Below, in pieces: positions 7,617 through 13,088 of a DNA stretch of 46,109 bases. Position numbers and translations under genes: made by a program. The notes under the pieces are model-generated. The model was not told the DNA's origin. It was given only the letters and a program-made list of their open reading frames with translations, and searched no databases. Source of the stretch: a virus. The DNA lies in the IMG/VR virus record IMGVR_UViG_3300027743_000013, positions 1 through 46,109 of that record, one strand, 5' to 3'. Every line of letters begins with the position of its first letter. The stretch's first letter is position 1.

Positions 7617-7853
7617 TGTCACGCTTTCTGTCACGCTGTTTTAGGAAACAAATCGGATGCGTGACAGCGTGACAATTTGGGTTTTGTCACACGGTTGGGT
7701 GCAAGCGTTTGATTTTGCTGATGACGGTGTGAGCGTGACAAGCGTGACAAAACGGAACTTGCTGAAACTGTCACGCCCGCACAGGCAGCGTGACAGTTTT
7801 CTCTCTCTCTAAGAGAGAGAAACATGTCACGCCCTGTGTCACGCTCCGTCACA
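7617..7853. repeat. Array of GCGTGACA/TGTCACGC octamers, candidate replication origin
   Basis: Exact TGTCACGC copies lie at 7617, 7629, 7769, 7825 and 7837, and exact GCGTGACA copies at 7659, 7667, 7733, 7742 and 7788 (start positions, each 8 bp). A TGTCACAC variant is at 7685 and a partial GTCACA at 7848-7853. The copies come in pairs spaced 8-12 bp and face both ways. The 320-bp gap 7560-7879 has no gene. Iteron-like arrays beside a primase/RepA helicase pair are typical of replication origins. Confidence 0.7.
7798..7822. other. Perfect 11-bp hairpin of alternating CT/AG
   Basis: Arms TTTCTCTCTCT (7798-7808) and AGAGAGAGAAA (7812-7822) are exact reverse complements around a 3-base loop (CTA). 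No T-run follows on either strand, so it is not a standard intrinsic terminator. It lies among the octamers, between the copies at 7788 and 7825. Confidence 0.7.
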
Positions 7854-7879
7854 GCACTCTTCATCAACGGAGAAAACTG

Positions 7880-8218
7880 ATGAGCGCAGGATCAGGAAAC
7901 GCTGCCTGGAAAGCATCCCGAGCAATGACCAAGGCCCTGCCAGGGAACTTGAACAAGCGGCGCTGCAAGACCTGTAATCGGATGGCCATCACCGGAGCCT
8001 CGGTGTGCTGGTTTCACGGTGGTGCTATGATCATCAGGCTTCGCAGGAAAGCTCGAAAGCTCAAGCATGGACGATGGACCGCAAATATCACCGACCGTAA
8101 GCGCCACGAGGAAACGCTCGCCCAACGCCAAGCCGATGAGTGGGGCATCCCAGCCGCAGAGCATACCCCTGCGGCAGGAGATACGGGACGCCCTCCTTCG
8201 CGTAATAAGGGCCGCTGA
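7880..8218 (+). CDS. HGG-motif Cys-containing phage protein
   Basis: The product is 112 aa from ATG 7880, which has a CGGAG site seven bases upstream; an open frame from 7790 runs through the octamer array and has no ribosome site. Residues about 29-48 read R-R-C-x-x-C-x-R-M-A-I-T-G-A-S-V-C-W-F-H-G-G, the Cys/Cys/Cys-His-G-G pattern of a widespread family of small phage proteins, probably a zinc-binding unit. These often lie just before packaging genes or near replication genes. The C-terminal half is basic and Gln/Glu-rich and overlaps the next gene by 152 bp. Confidence 0.65.
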   Translation: MSAGSGNAAWKASRAMTKALPGNLNKRRCKTCNRMAITGASVCWFHGGAMIIRLRRKARKLKHGRWTANITDRKRHEETLAQRQADEWGIPAAEHTPAAGDTGRPPSRNKGR

Positions 8219-8381
8219 TGCGCCTCCGAGCGCTGTAGCGTCCGCGAGCCGCACCCTGATGGAATTCTGCGTCAGTGACGACGAGCGGGCCAATGCGAGC
8301 CCACCCCTGGCAGGCCTAAATCTAGAACAAATCGACGCCGAGATCGCGCGGTATGGCCAAAAGCAGCGTGAAAGCCAGTGA
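8067..8381 (+). CDS. Small helical phage protein (start uncertain)
   Basis: The product is up to 104 aa. The folded part is the last 68 residues: a helix L-R-Q-E-I-R-D-A-L-L-R-V-I-R-A-A-D-A-P, then A-V-A-S-A-S-R-T-L-M-E-F, then an acidic linker and a final L-E-Q-I-D-A-E-I-A helix. The P-x-x-V-x-x-A-S-R-T-L-x-E pattern is seen in small terminase-like or other DNA-binding adaptor proteins of phages, but I cannot assign it. The first 36 residues lie in frame overlap with the HGG protein and may not be translated; the ATGs at 8067 and 8136 both lack a convincing Shine-Dalgarno. Confidence 0.55.
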   Translation: MDDGPQISPTVSATRKRSPNAKPMSGASQPQSIPLRQEIRDALLRVIRAADAPPSAVASASRTLMEFCVSDDERANASPPLAGLNLEQIDAEIARYGQKQRESQ

Positions 8382-8524
8382 TTGAGGGCTTATTCCTCGA
8401 TCGCCGGGCAGGCCGCGATCCTCGTACCACACTCAAGTCCCCCTTGAGCCCATTGCGAGGCCTGCTCGGCACAGCGCCCCTTACTCTGCATAAGACAGCC
8501 ACCTGTTCTAGAGACAGATGGTAG
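8378..8524 (+). CDS. Possible 48-aa small ORF
   Basis: A GTG at 8378 overlaps the stop of the preceding gene (GTGA), the same junction style used throughout this genome, and opens a frame of 48 codons ending in TAG at 8522-8524. The predicted peptide is basic, with an N-terminal hydrophobic-acidic start and an R-R-A-G-R-D-P segment. I know no relative. The only support is the overlap, so this could equally be chance in non-coding DNA. Confidence 0.25.
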   Translation: MIEGLFLDRRAGRDPRTTLKSPLSPLRGLLGTAPLTLHKTATCSRDRW

Positions 8525-8586
8525 GCTCGGCCACGATCGTTGATATCATTAGGCTTTCGCCCCATTTCCGTTATCGAAAACCCTCG

Positions 8587-8684
8587 CTGGGATGCATCTG
8601 GGATGCTCCAGGCTAGTGCCCGGCTAGGGCGGAACCGCGCCAGGGCGCAGGGCAGGGGAGATATAGGGGAGATGCAGGGGAGAT
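8587..8684 (+). repeat. Three sets of 11-bp-phased direct repeats
   Basis: CTGGGATGC occurs at 8587 and 8598. GGCTAG(T/G)G occurs at 8611 and 8622. AGGGGAGAT occurs at 8654, 8665 and 8676. Every set has the same 11-bp step although the sequences differ, so the phasing, and not the sequence, is the shared property. GGCTAGTG and GGCTAGGG are reverse complements of the CTAGCC-type sites near 42434 and 42662. Confidence 0.65.
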
Positions 8685-8786
8685 GCGATGCGGAACCCAG
8701 TGGCGCGATCGAGGGGTGGCGTTCGCCTCGATCCCGACCCTCCCCCTGGCAGGCCCCCCAACGCTGAGTGAAAAGAGCCGTAATAC

Positions 8787-8839
8787 CTCCCCCACACTTT
8801 TTCCCTTTTCCCAGTTTGGGAAGGGGGAATAGTGGGGAG
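8787..8839. terminator. Long imperfect hairpin between convergent operons, possible bidirectional terminator
   Basis: Outer arms CTCCCCCAC (8787-8795) and GTGGGGAG (8832-8839) flank an inner stem of 8801-8813 with 8817-8829 (13 pairs, two of them G-T) and a loop of three bases. A run of five T precedes the inner left arm, but no clean T-tail follows. Its place between two transcription units that face each other suggests termination in both directions. Confidence 0.5.
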
Positions 8840-8903
8840 CGGTGTTGGGACGGGCGCTTACAGTCGCCCCTACAGTTTGAAGCACGTCGGTTCGTGCTGT
8901 CCC

Positions 8904-9263
8904 CTACAGTGGCCTTGGTTTTCTCTTCTCGGCATCACCGAGGACGCCTTCGATGAATGCGATGCAGGCCTCGTATGTGCCGGTGTATGTGCGATCGCCA
9001 TCGAAGCGCATGATTTCGACGCGCCACTGACCGCCGCTGCGATTGACGATTGATCCGACCACGACATTGCCGCCGATTTCGCCGCGTGGGTGGAAGCTTT
9101 CGATGATGAGTTCGCCTTCGGCGTGCCACATGATTGCCTCCGGTATTTTCAGACACTCGACCTCGTGTGCGGTCAGCGCATCGTTCTTTGCTGTGATCTG
9201 GCATCCACAGACGGTGCATTTTCGCAGGACGTTTCCGATTGGCAGCATGCGGCGGATATTCAT
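8904..9263 (-). CDS. Cys-containing small protein, last gene of leftward accessory cluster
   Basis: The product is 119 aa. Residues about 16-37 carry C-x2-C-x-C and a later H-x3-C (C-T-V-C-G-C ... H-E-V-E-C), a possible zinc site. The rest looks like beta strands (E-L-I-I-E-S-F, N-V-V-V-G-S-I-V, R-V-E-I-M-R-F) ending in a helix E-A-C-I-A-F-I-E-G-V-L. I recognise no family. Its ATG overlaps the stop of a 29-codon membrane-peptide gene (ATGA). It is the promoter-distal gene of the cluster that starts at 13705. Confidence 0.7.
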   Translation of the reverse strand: MNIRRMLPIGNVLRKCTVCGCQITAKNDALTAHEVECLKIPEAIMWHAEGELIIESFHPRGEIGGNVVVGSIVNRSGGQWRVEIMRFDGDRTYTGTYEACIAFIEGVLGDAEKRKPRPL

Positions 9264-9349
9264 CGCATCAGCATGATGAGCGTGACCCAGATGATACCAG
9301 CTAGATTTGCTGCGCCAGCGATCATGGCGAGTGTCATGAGCCAGTTCAT
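9260..9349 (-). CDS. 29-aa single-span membrane micropeptide
   Basis: An ATG at 9349 overlaps the stop of the upstream gene (ATGA at 9346-9349) and the frame ends in TGA at 9262-9260, which overlaps the ATG of the downstream gene (ATGA again). The 29 residues (M-N-W-L-M-T-L-A-M-I-A-G-A-A-N-L-A-G-I-I-W-V-T-L-I-M-L-M-R) are almost entirely hydrophobic and end in Arg, so one membrane helix is expected. Two perfect four-base couplings make it likely to be real. Function is unknown; superinfection exclusion or a lysis accessory role are guesses. Confidence 0.7.
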   Translation of the reverse strand: MNWLMTLAMIAGAANLAGIIWVTLIMLMR

Positions 9350-9702
9350 CGCGTCTTCCACCATTTGCTGGGGCGTCGATCGATCTTCACATCACCGGGT
9401 GGGATGATGCCTGCTTCATCGCGGCCAGCCATTGCATCGAGATGCTGCTTGACCATGGTGCGGGCTCGTTCGTTGACGACGCCGAGGCGGTCGCCGATCG
9501 ATCGATAATTGAGGCCTTCCTGGCGCAGTCTCCAGGCGTGTTCGATGCGGGCGGGTGTTTGTGGGCGTGGCTTGCGGGTTGTTTTGTTCAGTGCCTTGCA
9601 GATCATCTCGATCTCATCACCGGACAGCATCTCGTATTTGCCATCCACGACATCTGCGAACTTTAGTCCGCGCGCTTTGATCTCACTGGCGAGCTTGCTC
9701 AT
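9346..9702 (-). CDS. Helical HTH-like small protein
   Basis: The product is 118 aa. Residues about 48-88 read A-R-I-E-H-A-W-R-L-R-Q-E-G-L-N-Y-R-S-I-G-D-R-L-G-V-V-N-E-R-A-R-T-M-V-K, the pattern of a sigma-70 region 4/Trp-repressor-like helix-turn-helix ('R-x-E-G-x-x-Y-x-x-I-x-x-x-L-G'). The N-terminal 35 residues are helical and the C-terminus is basic. DNA binding is therefore probable. It overlaps the 52-aa gene upstream by 20 bp and the micropeptide gene downstream by four. Confidence 0.7.
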   Translation of the reverse strand: MSKLASEIKARGLKFADVVDGKYEMLSGDEIEMICKALNKTTRKPRPQTPARIEHAWRLRQEGLNYRSIGDRLGVVNERARTMVKQHLDAMAGRDEAGIIPPGDVKIDRRPSKWWKTR

Positions 9703-9841
9703 GTGCTTTCAAGTTTCGCACGCGCCGCGCATAGCGTCGGGCATAGCGGTCGATGATTTTCTCCAGCTTTGGATTGCTGTGGTTACGGCTCAAGTCTTTC
9801 AGCAGCTTCCAATCCACTGTCACGAGGGTTTTATCGGTCAT
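9683..9841 (-). CDS. 52-aa basic helical protein
   Basis: The ATG at 9841 lies 11 bp inside the end of the upstream gene and the frame runs for 52 codons to TGA at 9685-9683, overlapping the next gene by 20 bp. The peptide is helical with a strongly basic middle (K-L-E-K-I-I-D-R-Y-A-R-R-Y-A-R-R-V-R-N-L-K). It fills what would otherwise be the only sizeable gap in a fully overlapping cluster, which supports it. No family is recognised; nucleic-acid binding would fit the charge. Confidence 0.65.
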   Translation of the reverse strand: MTDKTLVTVDWKLLKDLSRNHSNPKLEKIIDRYARRYARRVRNLKAHEQARQ

Positions 9842-10247
9842 ACCCGACCTCGTCATCGCCGTCGTATCCGACCTTGCGATTGATCGACTGATCGATGATC
9901 TGATCGAGGCGTTTGGTCATTGCCTCTTCCAGATTTGCTGACGGGCCGCGCTTCATCATGTGGTCAGACGGACGCGGCGTGGGCTTCGGCTTGACCTTCG
10001 GAAACTCAATCAGCGGCAGCTTCTCGGCGGTGGCCTGCTCGATGCCGTCGTTCCACATTTCGGAGACGGCCTCGACCGGCGTGGTCGCCTTTTTCTTCTT
10101 CACCGGCTTGCAACCTAGCGCCTCGGCGATGATGCCGATGCAATGTGCCCGCTCGATCTCCAGGGTCTTACTCTCGGACAATCCAACCGACACCAAATGG
10201 TGTTCCAGTCGTCCCCAGATGGTGGCGGCCATTGTCAACTGATCCAT
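9831..10247 (-). CDS. Small basic/acidic phage protein, unknown function
   Basis: The product is 138 aa from ATG 10247, chosen for the GAGG site six bases upstream; an ATG at 10259 that overlaps the upstream stop (ATGA) would add four residues. Residues 1-45 are helical, 46-55 contain a K-K-K-K patch, 75-95 are Lys/Pro-rich (P-K-V-K-P-K-P-T-P-R-P), and the C-terminus is helical with an acidic tail. I recognise no domain. It sits between two unknown genes of the leftward cluster. Confidence 0.6.
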   Translation of the reverse strand: MDQLTMAATIWGRLEHHLVSVGLSESKTLEIERAHCIGIIAEALGCKPVKKKKATTPVEAVSEMWNDGIEQATAEKLPLIEFPKVKPKPTPRPSDHMMKRGPSANLEEAMTKRLDQIIDQSINRKVGYDGDDEVGYDR

Positions 10248-10255
10248 GGTGGTCC

Positions 10256-10672
10256 TCATGCGTCGTCATCGAGATAGTATGCGCTTGGCGTGTAGATAGC
10301 GCTCATCCAGCGTGGCTGCAGGGTTCTGCGATTAGGGAAGCGGTCCTCGATTTCGGCTTGCGACCAGGGCTTCTCGGTCAGGTGAGCCCGCTGCAGGCGC
10401 AGCGCCTCAAATCGCGACCGGGCCTTGCCGATCGGTTTGTCTTTAGCGAATGCGCCTTCCAGGCCGGTGGCGAACACGGACTGGGCCTTGGGCGCGCGCA
10501 GCTTGTATTCGGCATAGTTGTCCAGCATGTCGAGGTCGATTTCATCGCAGATGAACAATGCTTCGTCGGCGATTTGCTGTGCGTCGAACATGTCCTGCTC
10601 GTGCAACTCGGCGATCCGCGTCAGCGCGGTTTTCATCAACCCAATGATGGCCGCCGTGCGCGGGTCGGTCAT
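10256..10672 (-). CDS. Helical acidic phage protein, unknown function
   Basis: The product is 138 aa. The first 60 residues form an acidic helical region (D-M-F-D-A-Q-Q-I-A-D-E-A-L-F-I-C-D-E-I-D-L-D-M-L-D), the middle is basic, and the C-terminus contains P-W-S-Q-A-E-I-E-D-R-F-P-N-R-R followed by an acidic end. No known family. It is coupled by four-base overlaps on both sides, directly downstream of the alpha-CTD-like gene, so the two are probably expressed in equal amounts and may act together. Confidence 0.65.
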   Translation of the reverse strand: MTDPRTAAIIGLMKTALTRIAELHEQDMFDAQQIADEALFICDEIDLDMLDNYAEYKLRAPKAQSVFATGLEGAFAKDKPIGKARSRFEALRLQRAHLTEKPWSQAEIEDRFPNRRTLQPRWMSAIYTPSAYYLDDDA

Positions 10673-11094
10673 GGGTCTTCTCCAGGGAGGCGCAGCCGGT
10701 AGCCGTGGTCGGCTAGTTGCTCCTCGATCTCATTGAGCGATTTTCGCCCAAAGTTTGGAAAGCAGAGCAGTTCGTTCTTGGTGAATTTGATCACATTCCC
10801 GATCGTTCTGCAGTCCTCGTTGATCAGGCAATTGCGGGTGCGGGGCGATAGTGCGAGGACGTCGATCGAGGTTTCCTCCGGCAGCTTCCGGGCGGCCTTG
10901 CTCATATCGTGGCGGATAATTTTGGCCAGCGTCTCCAGCAAGTCTGGCATTGCCATCGTGATGAACATATTGCCATCGCACGATAAGCCGTTGCCTTTCT
11001 CGCCGCCCCAGATGACGACCAGCACACCGTCGGCTTTGGTTTTCTCGCGCACCATAGCGCACACATCATCGTATTTGCCGGGACCGAATGTCAT
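10669..11094 (-). CDS. Phage protein with RNA polymerase alpha C-terminal-domain-like fold
   Basis: The product is 141 aa. Residues 1-65 form an alpha/beta domain of a type I have seen in prophage proteins (Y-D-D-V-C-x-x-V-R-E-K-T ... G-V-L-V-V-I-W-G-G). Residues 75-136 align without gaps to the bacterial RNA polymerase alpha-CTD. Every main DNA-contact residue of E. coli alpha is kept: Arg265 is Arg85, Asn268 is Asn88, Cys269 is Cys89, Asn294 is Asn114, Gly296 is Gly116, Lys298 is Lys118, Ser299 is Ser119 and Glu302 is Glu122. The N-F-G-R-K-S-L-N-E-I stretch is the alphaproteobacterial version. It may compete with, or substitute for, host alpha-CTD at UP elements and activator contacts. Confidence 0.85.
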   Translation of the reverse strand: MTFGPGKYDDVCAMVREKTKADGVLVVIWGGEKGNGLSCDGNMFITMAMPDLLETLAKIIRHDMSKAARKLPEETSIDVLALSPRTRNCLINEDCRTIGNVIKFTKNELLCFPNFGRKSLNEIEEQLADHGYRLRLPGEDP

Positions 11095-11348
11095 TGTTTG
11101 ATCATCCTCCAGCGCTTGTTTGCCTCGCGCACGTTTTTATCCTTGGCCATCTCGCGCGCCTCGATCGGCGTTGGTTTGCGCATCTGCAGGCCTTCGGTGA
11201 ACACCGACCATTTCCCGCACTTGATGCAGATCGAGACATCGCCAGCGCTGGGCTCGACGCCCTCATCGTTGACGTCGCCCGCCAGATGCACCGGCTGTCT
11301 GCAGTGCGGGCATGTTGCCCCGGTGTAGAAGATGCCGTCGTCGGTCAT
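11091..11348 (-). CDS. Zinc-ribbon-like small protein
   Basis: The product is 85 aa from ATG 11348 (TGATG overlap with the previous stop; a GTG one codon earlier is also possible). Cys13-x2-Cys16 (C-P-H-C-R-Q-P) and Cys41-x2-Cys44 (C-I-K-C-G-K) form two knuckles about 25 residues apart, the layout of a zinc ribbon. The C-terminal 35 residues are a basic helix with E-A-R-E-M-A-K-D-K-N-V-R-E-A-N-K-R-W-R. It lies directly upstream of the alpha-CTD-like gene and overlaps it by four bases. Nucleic-acid or RNA-polymerase binding would fit, but is not shown. Confidence 0.7.
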   Translation of the reverse strand: MTDDGIFYTGATCPHCRQPVHLAGDVNDEGVEPSAGDVSICIKCGKWSVFTEGLQMRKPTPIEAREMAKDKNVREANKRWRMIKQ

Positions 11349-11650
11349 CACCGCCTCTTGCTGTGGCTGCGGCGCATGCTGGAGCAGATGATCTTCAACG
11401 CCGCGTCACGCGAAAGCCCGATATGCTCGTTCAGGCTGTTGGCCCATCGATCGGCCTCGACGTGGCCGGAGAACACCTTGCCGTCGATCGGCGAATAGCC
11501 GGGCTCGTCCAGCACCGCGACACCGAGCTTCCAGACCTCCAGCTTCTGGTCGATCACCGCGAGGAAGGCGTATTGCTTGCCGGAAAATTCGCCTGCGGCT
11601 TTCTGGTCGATGATCGCGGCTTCCAGGCTCATGTTGGTGATGTCGGTCAT
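11348..11650 (-). CDS. Small phage protein, unknown function
   Basis: The product is 100 aa: strands in the first half (K-Q-Y-A-F-L-A-V-I-D, L-E-V-W-K-L-G-V-A-V), a V-E-A-D-R-W-A-N-S-L-N helix and a basic S-R-D-A-A-L-K-I-I end. The mix resembles a small alpha/beta domain that binds a ligand or partner, but no family comes to mind. Its start overlaps the DUF7694-like gene (ATGA) and its stop overlaps the zinc-ribbon gene (TGATG). Confidence 0.65.
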   Translation of the reverse strand: MTDITNMSLEAAIIDQKAAGEFSGKQYAFLAVIDQKLEVWKLGVAVLDEPGYSPIDGKVFSGHVEADRWANSLNEHIGLSRDAALKIICSSMRRSHSKRR

Positions 11651-12039
11651 GTCAGCGTTCCGAGCTTGGCATCACCGACTGCTTCCGCTGGCGGGCGCGG
11701 TATCTCGGCTTTCAGGGGCCGCCACAGGTGCAGGCAGAAGCGGTGATTGTTGACGTATTCGGATTTCGGCGGATGCAATTGCATCACGCACTCATCCTCG
11801 TTCCAAAACTGATCCTTGACCCAGCACATCTCGTCCCAGTTGGGGTTACGGTTTTTGACTGAGACTGAGACGTGTTCAAACTGCACGATGAAATCGCCAG
11901 CGCTCGCCATGATGGTGAGCATCGCACCGCATGGCCCCGTCACCTGAAACAGGCCATAGGGGCCATACGAGCTATCGGAGCCGAGGTGGCTACCTCGCAC
12001 GCGCCCGCGCTCGATTTTGTCGCTGAGCTTGCTACGCAT
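11647..12039 (-). CDS. DUF7694-like phage protein
   Basis: The product is 130 aa from ATG 12039, which overlaps the upstream stop (TGATG). Residues about 55-110 show H-V-S-V-S-x-x-x-R-x-P-x-W-D-E-M-x-W-V-K-D-x-F-W-x-x-D-E and then H-P-P-x-S-x-Y-V-N-x-H-x-x-C-L-H-L-W-R-P. This set of W, H and P positions is what I remember of DUF7694, a family found in phages of many hosts and of unknown function. The conserved His/Trp residues hint at a ligand pocket. Part of the leftward cluster. Confidence 0.65.
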   Translation of the reverse strand: MRSKLSDKIERGRVRGSHLGSDSSYGPYGLFQVTGPCGAMLTIMASAGDFIVQFEHVSVSVKNRNPNWDEMCWVKDQFWNEDECVMQLHPPKSEYVNNHRFCLHLWRPLKAEIPRPPAEAVGDAKLGTLT

Positions 12040-12239
12040 CAATCATCCTTCTTCATCGTCACGATCGTGTAGGCAGCGTTGTGCATTTTCTCGATCAGCA
12101 TCGGCACATGCGCAATGTTGACCGTCATCACCGCGAACGCCTCGCCGTCCGCGCGCTCCAGTTGGAAATGCAGCGCCGTGCATTGCGGGTCGTCGCAGAC
12201 GCCGAGGGTAAAACTGTGTGCAAGCTCGACTTCGCTCAT
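12039..12239 (-). CDS. Small phage protein, unknown function
   Basis: The product is 66 aa: an acidic start, strands (H-S-F-T-L-G-V-C-D-D, T-A-L-H-F-Q-L-E, A-F-A-V-M-T-V-N-I) and a helix (P-M-L-I-E-K-M-H-N-A-A-Y-T-I-V). The layout resembles a tiny single-domain beta-beta-alpha fold. It is joined by overlaps on both sides to genes of the leftward cluster. I cannot name a family or function. Confidence 0.65.
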   Translation of the reverse strand: MSEVELAHSFTLGVCDDPQCTALHFQLERADGEAFAVMTVNIAHVPMLIEKMHNAAYTIVTMKKDD

Positions 12240-12466
12240 GCGTTGCCGACCGTTTGAAAATCATCACCGACGATGCCGTCGAGCGCTTGGCTGACGATCA
12301 GCTTGACCTCTTCCTCCAGCGTGCAGTTCGACAGGATTTCCAAATCGCCTTCGCGGGTGCGCAACAGCAGCACGAAGCCGATGCCTGCGCCGCTGGTGTT
12401 GAGCATCTGGTCGAGCCGCTTGGTCAGCACAGCCAGGGCGTGGTCGCGGGTGTCATTGCTCATCAT
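12236..12466 (-). CDS. Small alpha/beta phage protein, unknown function
   Basis: The product is 76 aa. A helix with A-L-A-V-L-T-K-R-L-D-Q-M is followed by two strands (I-G-F-V-L-L-L-R-T, D-L-E-I-L-S-N) and an acidic C-terminal helix. It overlaps the DUF3846-like gene by 14 bp and is coupled to the next gene by four bases. Similar short proteins are frequent in early operons of phages. Nothing in the sequence indicates an activity. Confidence 0.65.
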   Translation of the reverse strand: MMSNDTRDHALAVLTKRLDQMLNTSGAGIGFVLLLRTREGDLEILSNCTLEEEVKLIVSQALDGIVGDDFQTVGNA

Positions 12467-12836
12467 CGTCGTCGTCTCCGTCGCTGTAGAGCGAACGCAT
12501 GAACGCTTGGTCGCCGGTCAGGATCACCACATCACCGACTAGATAATCATTCCATCCATGGCGCAGCGGGCGACCGTCGGCCTTGAGGCTCTCGTACCAT
12601 TTCTTGGTCGCCACCGGGTTCGCTGGCAATTGCTTACGCTTGCCATCCTCGTCGCAGTAGACCACGCAGGGCGCGCGCGTGTTGTTATCCAAAACTAACT
12701 GATTGAAGCCCGGCACCGCCTCCAGATATCCACCGCCGATGCCAGCTTTCAGTGTCTCCAGATCGGGCTCGCGATCGAGCGGCGTTTTCTTCAGCGTGCC
12801 ATTGGTGCTGATGACGATCATGGTGCCTTGCATCAT
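12453..12836 (-). CDS. DUF3846-like phage protein
   Basis: The product is 127 aa. It has the DUF3846 order of elements: a short strand and linker, L-E-T-L-K-A-G-I-G-G-G-Y-L-E-A-V-P-G (about 27-44), a Y-C-D-E-D-G-K strand-turn, L-P-A-N-P-V-A-T (about 70-78) and L-V-G-D-V-V-I-L-T-G-D (about 98-108). The tail is nearly all Asp. DUF3846 proteins occur in actinobacterial and proteobacterial phages with no known function. The ATG at 12836 overlaps the upstream stop; an internal ATG at 12821 with an AAGG site is an alternative. Confidence 0.75.
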   Translation of the reverse strand: MMQGTMIVISTNGTLKKTPLDREPDLETLKAGIGGGYLEAVPGFNQLVLDNNTRAPCVVYCDEDGKRKQLPANPVATKKWYESLKADGRPLRHGWNDYLVGDVVILTGDQAFMRSLYSDGDDDDDEQ

Positions 12837-13060
12837 CTTCGCTTTCTGGGTTTGCGTTTGGCGATGTTGTGCGCAGCAAGCATCCGCAGCCCGGCGCGGG
12901 TCAGCTTCACCTCGTGATTTTTGCCGATCCGCAACAAGCCGTCACCGACTAATTCCATCACAGCTTGTGATGCATGCCCGCTCAGCCAATCAAGCGGACG
13001 CCCGCCATCAATCTGGCTCAACAAGCGCAGCGTGCGTTCTGGGGAAGCAGGCATTGCCAT
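12833..13060 (-). CDS. Small winged-helix-like protein
   Basis: The product is 76 aa from the ATG at 13060; an open frame reaches 13156 but that part overlaps the upstream gene. Residues about 5-65 show helices and a hairpin typical of a winged helix (R-T-L-R-L-L-S-Q-I ... A-S-Q-A-V-M-E-L-V-G-D-G-L-L-R-I-G-K-N-H-E-V-K-L-T-R-A-G), and the C-terminus is very basic (A-K-R-K-P-R-K-R-R). DNA binding is likely. It is separated from the upstream HTH gene by 28 bp, the largest gap inside the cluster. Confidence 0.6.
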   Translation of the reverse strand: MAMPASPERTLRLLSQIDGGRPLDWLSGHASQAVMELVGDGLLRIGKNHEVKLTRAGLRMLAAHNIAKRKPRKRR

Positions 13061-13088
13061 TCCCAAACCGGCAACTGTTGATCTCAGT

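Larger units (their letters stand above)
8525..8903. other. Gene-poor convergent intergenic region
   Basis: This stretch lies between the end of the rightward early operon and the end of the leftward accessory cluster. I see no credible gene. It holds a CGATAACGG site on the minus strand (8568-8576), which matches the presumed operators at 13891 and 13909. It also holds a series of 11-bp-phased repeats (8587-8684) and a long hairpin (8787-8839). Two-way termination plus a protein-binding or packaging site would fit. Confidence 0.6.

Noticed and set aside
7617-7853. Octamer array as a CRISPR array
   Set aside because: Units are 8 bp, in both orientations and with irregular spacing; there are no spacers of constant length and no cas genes.
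8540-8767. 75-codon rightward frame in the 8.5 kb gap
   Set aside because: Covers the 11-bp-phased repeats, with Arg/Ser/Pro-rich low-complexity product and no ribosome site.
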